Source: Notolepis coatsorum (taxonomy: Eukaryota > Chordata > Actinopteri > Aulopiformes > Paralepididae). Taken from it: a stretch of 64,000 nt of DNA. The notes under the pieces are model-generated. The model saw nothing but the letters and a program-made list of their open reading frames with translations. It was not told where the DNA came from and made no database searches. The stretch lies in assembly GCA_963971535.1 (NCBI GenBank), contig OZ020589.1, positions 93,871,182-93,935,181 on the forward strand, read 5' to 3'. Below are positions 59,876 through 64,000 of this stretch, piece after piece. The translations under genes and the position numbers were made by a program. Position 1 is the stretch's first letter. Each line of letters starts with the position of its first letter.

Positions 59876-60222
59876 GTAAGGTTATGCTCACCTGTTTGGA
59901 AAGAGAAGTGTTGATAGTTGAATTAGTGATATTGGTGATGGAGAAGGTTATGTATTATTGTATGGTTGACACATTGTTGACACTAGGTGATTTATTTGAC
60001 TAAGGTTATGCTCACCTGTTTGGAAAGAGGATGTAATGATAAGTGCTATCATAGCTGCTACCACTAAGTGGCAGTATAACATCATGCAACCTGTAACTAT
60101 GGTTACTGGTAGGGCTATATAATTAGGGCACCCGTGTACAACCTGCAGACAATAAACAGCTGGCTGAAGCAAGCATAAAGAACTAACCAAGTGTCTTATT
60201 GATAGTAGACTACAATCTTTAC
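58806..60222 (+). mobile_element. Ty3/Gypsy fragment: integrase and 3' LTR (fossil)
   Basis: The integrase part lies at ~58,806-59,767, with a zinc-finger end (CETCLKHH), the core (KVGTDLFHLQGKDFILVIDY, VVSDNGPQYDCGEFRDF, YPQANGQAEKGVQIVKRL) and a basic C-terminal region. A (TAA)n tract follows at ~59,835-59,875. The LTR runs from TGTAATGATAAG (60,031) to CAATCTTTACA (60,222). Gag, protease, RT and a 5' LTR are absent, so it is a broken partial copy. It is a different Gypsy lineage from the chromovirus at 15.7-21.9 kb: it has no chromodomain. Confidence 0.8.
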
Positions 60223-60311
60223 AGGTAGGAGCATACCTCTTCAATCGCAGACCATTTTAAATTGACTGCTGGCGACGCTAACAACCTGCTGCGGGGACTA
60301 CTTCTGTGACA

Positions 60312-60488
60312 TGCAGATTTTGAGAATTGGGCAGATCTTCACCATCAGGTGGGTGGCGAGTAATTTTAATACTGTAAAAGCAGTCAGGAATAACTACCCT
60401 GCTTTAGCGCGCCACTTTAAAACAGCAAGTGAGGACGCATCACGCAGGCAGCTGATCCCAGGCCTTTGTGGTCGCTTCTGTGTTAAGG
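60312..60488 (+). pseudogene. Exon-like remnant of a KIAA1586/hAT-like protein
   Basis: The frame reads QILRIGQIFTIRWVASNFNT, then VKAVRNNYPALARHFKTASE and DASRRQ. This resembles the RWVASS...AVWNNYPAL block of hAT-derived KIAA1586-like proteins. A GTAAGA at 60,488 could be a splice donor. Isolated, with no flanking exons found. Confidence 0.5.
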
Positions 60489-60489
60489 T

Positions 60490-62875
60490 AAGACCTTCTT
60501 TTCCTAATTACAGTAACTGTATTATTATCATTATTGCCCATTTATAAAATGTCTATGGTATGATTATTGTGTGTTGTTCGTTACATGCACAGCTGCGCTT
60601 GTCTCGTGTGTGGGTGCGTGCGGCTCTCACCCTGTCTTTTAGTACTGACCAGGGTGCTGACTGGTGTGATAATGTTGCATTTGCCTATAATAATGTTAGA
60701 CTCGATGTGTTTGGTCATTGACTTGTTGTTCGGTATTGGTTCATCCGTGTGTTTATGTGTAAATAGGACTGTTGTGTGTGAATTTTAGTGTTGGATCAGA
60801 GGGGTTATTCTGAGCATGTGTATTTCAATCATAGCTGTCAACATTGGGATTTGAAAAAACTGGAGATTTCACCCCGCCCCCCTCCCCGCCCCCTCCCAAT
60901 GTAGTCTCCTCCCCCTCGTATGTATATATTTTCTGTTAGGATGTTTGTTGACAGCTGCTCTCTGCTGAGCTGCCTCGTCGCTGCCATCTGCTGGTCAAAA
61001 CCTGTATGTACCCAAGGGCTGGGTGAACTACTAATTGCTAGATTAAATTAATCAGATACCTGGCTGAAAGTGAAATGCTGTGTACATCCCTGCATTAAAT
61101 GAATGGAAGTGTCAGTGTTTCTGTAGAGGAGATGTAACGCCTGCTCTTGTCTGCACTGCGCAGCCGTGGAATCGCAAGGCCATAGATTTAGAATAGATAT
61201 AGAAAGGGCACATTGTGGTGTATCATAATTAATTTGTTGAATACAATAGGATTTTTATAACGTTGACACAAATTAAGGAATATTTACACTAAGTTCTCTT
61301 TTACCTCTTATTTAATTCATTAATTAATTTAATTGTAGGTACTGTTTATATTGTACATAGTCCTGTGTGTTGTATATTGTGTCTTATGTTACTTTTGTGT
61401 TTATTGTCTCTTTCTATATACACCGTGGGAAGGGGGGCACGTAATTGAATTTTTCTGTATGTCTTGCACAAATTGGAAAATGACAAAGTTTACTTTGACT
61501 TTTAACATGTGTCTATAGTGTCAGACACTAATTGTAATGTTAAAAACGGATACTGCTGTAATATAAAGTGAAATTGTACCATGCCTCAATGTATCAACTT
61601 TAAACATACACTAAATGTTAATGTTAGAAATGTTCATTTCCATTATTTCCACCATGTGCAACATTTCCTAAGAACAGCAATGTCCATTCTATCAACTCCA
61701 AATCTGTGCTATGAGCTCAATTATCCCGGTGCATGCAGAAGTAGAATTTCTGTCTTGTTTTGGATGAATGAGTAGAAATCAAAAACGGAAATCTTGTTTT
61801 ATTAAAGTAGTTTTGACATGCGATATTTTATTTTATTTTATTTTATTAGACATTTAAAAAAAAATACAAGATTACAGAAAAACGCCAAGGATGCTACACA
61901 AAAAAGTCAAGACTTATTTCCATTGTGGTCCTTGATATAGATAAAGATATAGATAAAGATATTGTTTCATTGTGTATTGATTAACTTTACATTTGCGCTT
62001 CATTACTTTACAAAAGTTATACTGGCACATGGGTCTAATACAGCAATGGATTATGGGTAAATACAACGTTAAAGCAGTGCCAATGTAAGACTGACTTTAC
62101 ATTCAAAGAATGACAATAATATAGTATAAAGTAGGGTATTATTTGGACTAAAGAATGGTGTTGTCTCACCGTACTCGCATTTTGAGGGAGAGCACCATAC
62201 ATTATACACTGAGAAACCATGGCCGAGAGTGAGCTCTCCGGGAACAACCCCACTTTGCCCGACTGCTTTCTCGGCAACCGTATTCCGGTCTGTCTTCCTT
62301 TGCTAACGTTCTAATATACACTGCTGCCAACTGTCTGCCAACTGTCGTCACGGAGGGGAATTGCAGCCATTTTGTATAAATAAAAAAAAACGAAAAATAC
62401 AGGAAAATATTTTAACGGGAGGACGGCGGAAGAGAAGGTTGAAATACGGGAGAATCCCTGGAAAAACAGGTATGATTTCAATATGTACGTCTTCATCATG
62501 CATGCATGCAGACCTGTGTGGTGTGGACTGTGTGGTTCTGTAACGTTACTCATACCTATAGCCTATGTCAGCATTGCAAGCGTCACAGTAAAGTCCTCCC
62601 TGTGAGGCCCGCGCAGCGCTGCTGACCCCCCCCCCCCCCCCCCAAAAATATAATGAGCTCCCTCGAAGACCATGGTATGGTTCGCACACTGACTGTAACT
62701 CAGATAGTGAATGAGTGTAGCCTAGTTGTGTTGGCTATTATTGTTAGGCCTATTTGTTTATGTTCATGTGAAGATGCATTACGTTATGTATTTGTCAACT
62801 TGTCAATGCAATTCAACTTTCAAATTTAGTTCTTCCTTCTTGCCTTCTTTTTAAAAATGTTCCCATTAAAACACA
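60490..62875. other. No gene recognised
   Basis: It contains a C-rich patch (60,875-60,915), an (ATTTT)n tract (61,828-61,846) and a 20-base C run (62,624-62,643). Some ends resemble MITEs ('ttgggatttgaaaaaactgg', ~60,845), but no partner was confirmed. Confidence 0.45.
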
Positions 62876-63520
62876 TAGTGACAACCAACCCCATAGTGTG
62901 TGACAACCATCCCCGTGATGGGGTTGGTTGTCACAATGTGTCAGAGTGTCTTTGATAGGTAATTTCCTCTTTGTTACAATATGTTGGAAATGAGAGGGAT
63001 ACACATTTCAAGCCAACATCTTAAGCTTCAATTTAATGTAGGAATGACTATTAAAAGATGTTTTGATGATGAGCAATTCACACTATAGTAAAAAGTGTGA
63101 CAACCATCCCCGTTCTCCCCTACACATTTTAATGTGCAGGACTTTATGAATAATGGATTTGTCGATTCAAGGTAACTAGCTTTGTTTATTATTTTAATAG
63201 CTATTTTCTGTAGTTAATAATAGGATCTATATTTGTTTTATAAACATTCCCCCAGACCTCAACAATATACAATATATGCAAACATTTCTGATTTAACAGC
63301 TCCCTTGTTTTGTACAGAATGCCAACAGATTTGACTTTGAGTTTGATCGATCGCTTATTCTGTGTCTGTAAAATGGCTAGTTCACATGCGCTAATGTGAC
63401 ATCATTATTCTAAAATGAGAGAAATATTAAAGATACCATAATCATAATAACAACATTAACACGCATGCACACATGACTTGTTGATGTTGCGTGGACATCA
63501 AATACAGATTACACAGTGTA

Positions 63521-63720
63521 TTTTATAGAATAGAGTATCAAGTACTTTATTGATCCCGAGGGAAATTCAGCACTACAGCTCGCTCACAGTAAACATTTAG
63601 ACATTTAAAAATCACAAATAAGAATAAAAATACAGTCAGTGATATACATTCTAATATATACATTCTAAAAATATACAGCCAAAAATATACAGTAATATAC
63701 ACTCAAATACAGTACAGTAA
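63521..63720 (-). mobile_element. LINE/SINE 3' end fragment
   Basis: On the minus strand it reads 'gaatttccctcgggatcaat' then 'aaagtacttgata', a very common fish retroelement terminus. The upstream part is repetitive AT-rich sequence (atatacattctaa units). Confidence 0.6.
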
Positions 63721-64000
63721 TAACATGGTCCAACAACTTGGACTAGCAAGTCTGCTAGTCCATCACATTACATCACATTGGATGATGTAATTATTTTCTT
63801 GCACGTCATACATCATATCATATATCATCTTCTTCCATCGCATATATGCCCAGCAACAGCAAAAGATGGTCAATCTTCCATCTTTATTGAATGAAGTAGC
63901 TCTTAGACAGACAGTCATATAATGGATGTGCGTGTGTGTGTGCGTGCATGCACGTGCCACTGCCCCAGCATGGCAGAGGGCTCAGTATCCATGGTGGATG
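63721..64000. other. Nothing recognised
   Basis: AT-rich DNA with short 'atatcat' and 'gtgtgtgc' repeats, to the window end. Confidence 0.5.

Larger units (their letters stand above)
58027..63120. mobile_element. 5.1-kb TA-flanked inverted-repeat element (pogo/Tc1-like?), a nest of fragments
   Basis: GGGGAGAACGGGGATGG...GTCAC at 58,027-58,050 is matched in complement at 63,097-63,120 (23 of 24 bases), with TA just outside on both sides. Related words recur inside: ggggttggtcgtcac (58,395) and, at 62,880-62,940, gtgacaaccaacccc, gtgacaaccatcccc and ggggttggttgtcac. It contains a pogo-like C-terminal fragment, a Gypsy fragment and a hAT-like exon. Whether the two ends ever formed one mobile unit is uncertain. 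Confidence 0.55.

Overview
The window looks like gene-poor, repeat-dense teleost fish DNA. The evidence is the mix of mobile elements (L2-, L1/Tx1- and Rex1-like LINEs, tRNA-derived SINEs with fish-type 3' tails, a Ty3/Gypsy chromovirus, hAT and TTAA-specific DNA transposons), long CA and CT microsatellites, and one host gene fragment of the expanded fish TRIM type. I cannot name the species. The assembly is a pile of nested insertions; many are fixed here by target-site duplications (TSDs) that can be read directly. Layout: 1-5.9 kb is a chain of related elements, namely the end of a large non-coding element (copy 0), a ~290-bp hairpin-ended MITE, a ~5-kb large element (copy 1) and another MITE. 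Copy 1 carries a 5S rRNA-like segment. 5.9-8.9 kb is AT-rich with a 47-bp minisatellite and a SINE. 8.9-14.1 kb is a broken L2-like LINE interrupted by an L1-like fragment and a solo LTR. 14.6-15.6 kb is a putative non-autonomous DNA element. 15.7-21.9 kb is a young but broken Gypsy chromovirus. 22.6-25.1 kb (minus strand) holds three exons of a TRIM gene: RING, two B-boxes and coiled coil. 27.5-31.0 kb is a near full-length Rex1-like LINE. 31.3-35.0 kb is an old host segment carrying a hAT fragment, a hAT element and a SINE. 35.07-39.73 kb is a TTAA element split by a second LINE copy and by another hAT. 39.7-42.1 kb is a third LINE copy, followed by a solo LTR at 42.5-43.1 kb. 43.97-49.42 kb is a second large composite (copy 2) with two 5S-like segments and its MITE. 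49.7-52.3 kb holds a hAT MITE, SINEs and a LINE end. 52.5-57.1 kb is an inverted pair of TTAA elements, one with a third TTAA element nested in it. 58.03-63.12 kb is bounded by TA-flanked inverted repeats and holds pogo-like, Gypsy and hAT-like fragments. The most unusual item is the 5S-bearing large element. Copies 1 and 2 are collinear over ~5 kb in opposite orientations, each joined at the same end to a ~290-bp MITE. Copy 2 plus its MITE sits between two copies of GTTCT, and the same host segment without the insertion, carrying one GTTCT, survives at 31,974-31,978. So the composite appears to have inserted as a unit. No transposase was found in it, and I could not place it in a known superfamily. 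Only the TRIM fragment looks like an ordinary host gene. Its RING has Asp where the zinc-binding His is usual, its exon 2 splice acceptor lies in a 66-bp tandem triplication, and no PRY-SPRY exon was found.
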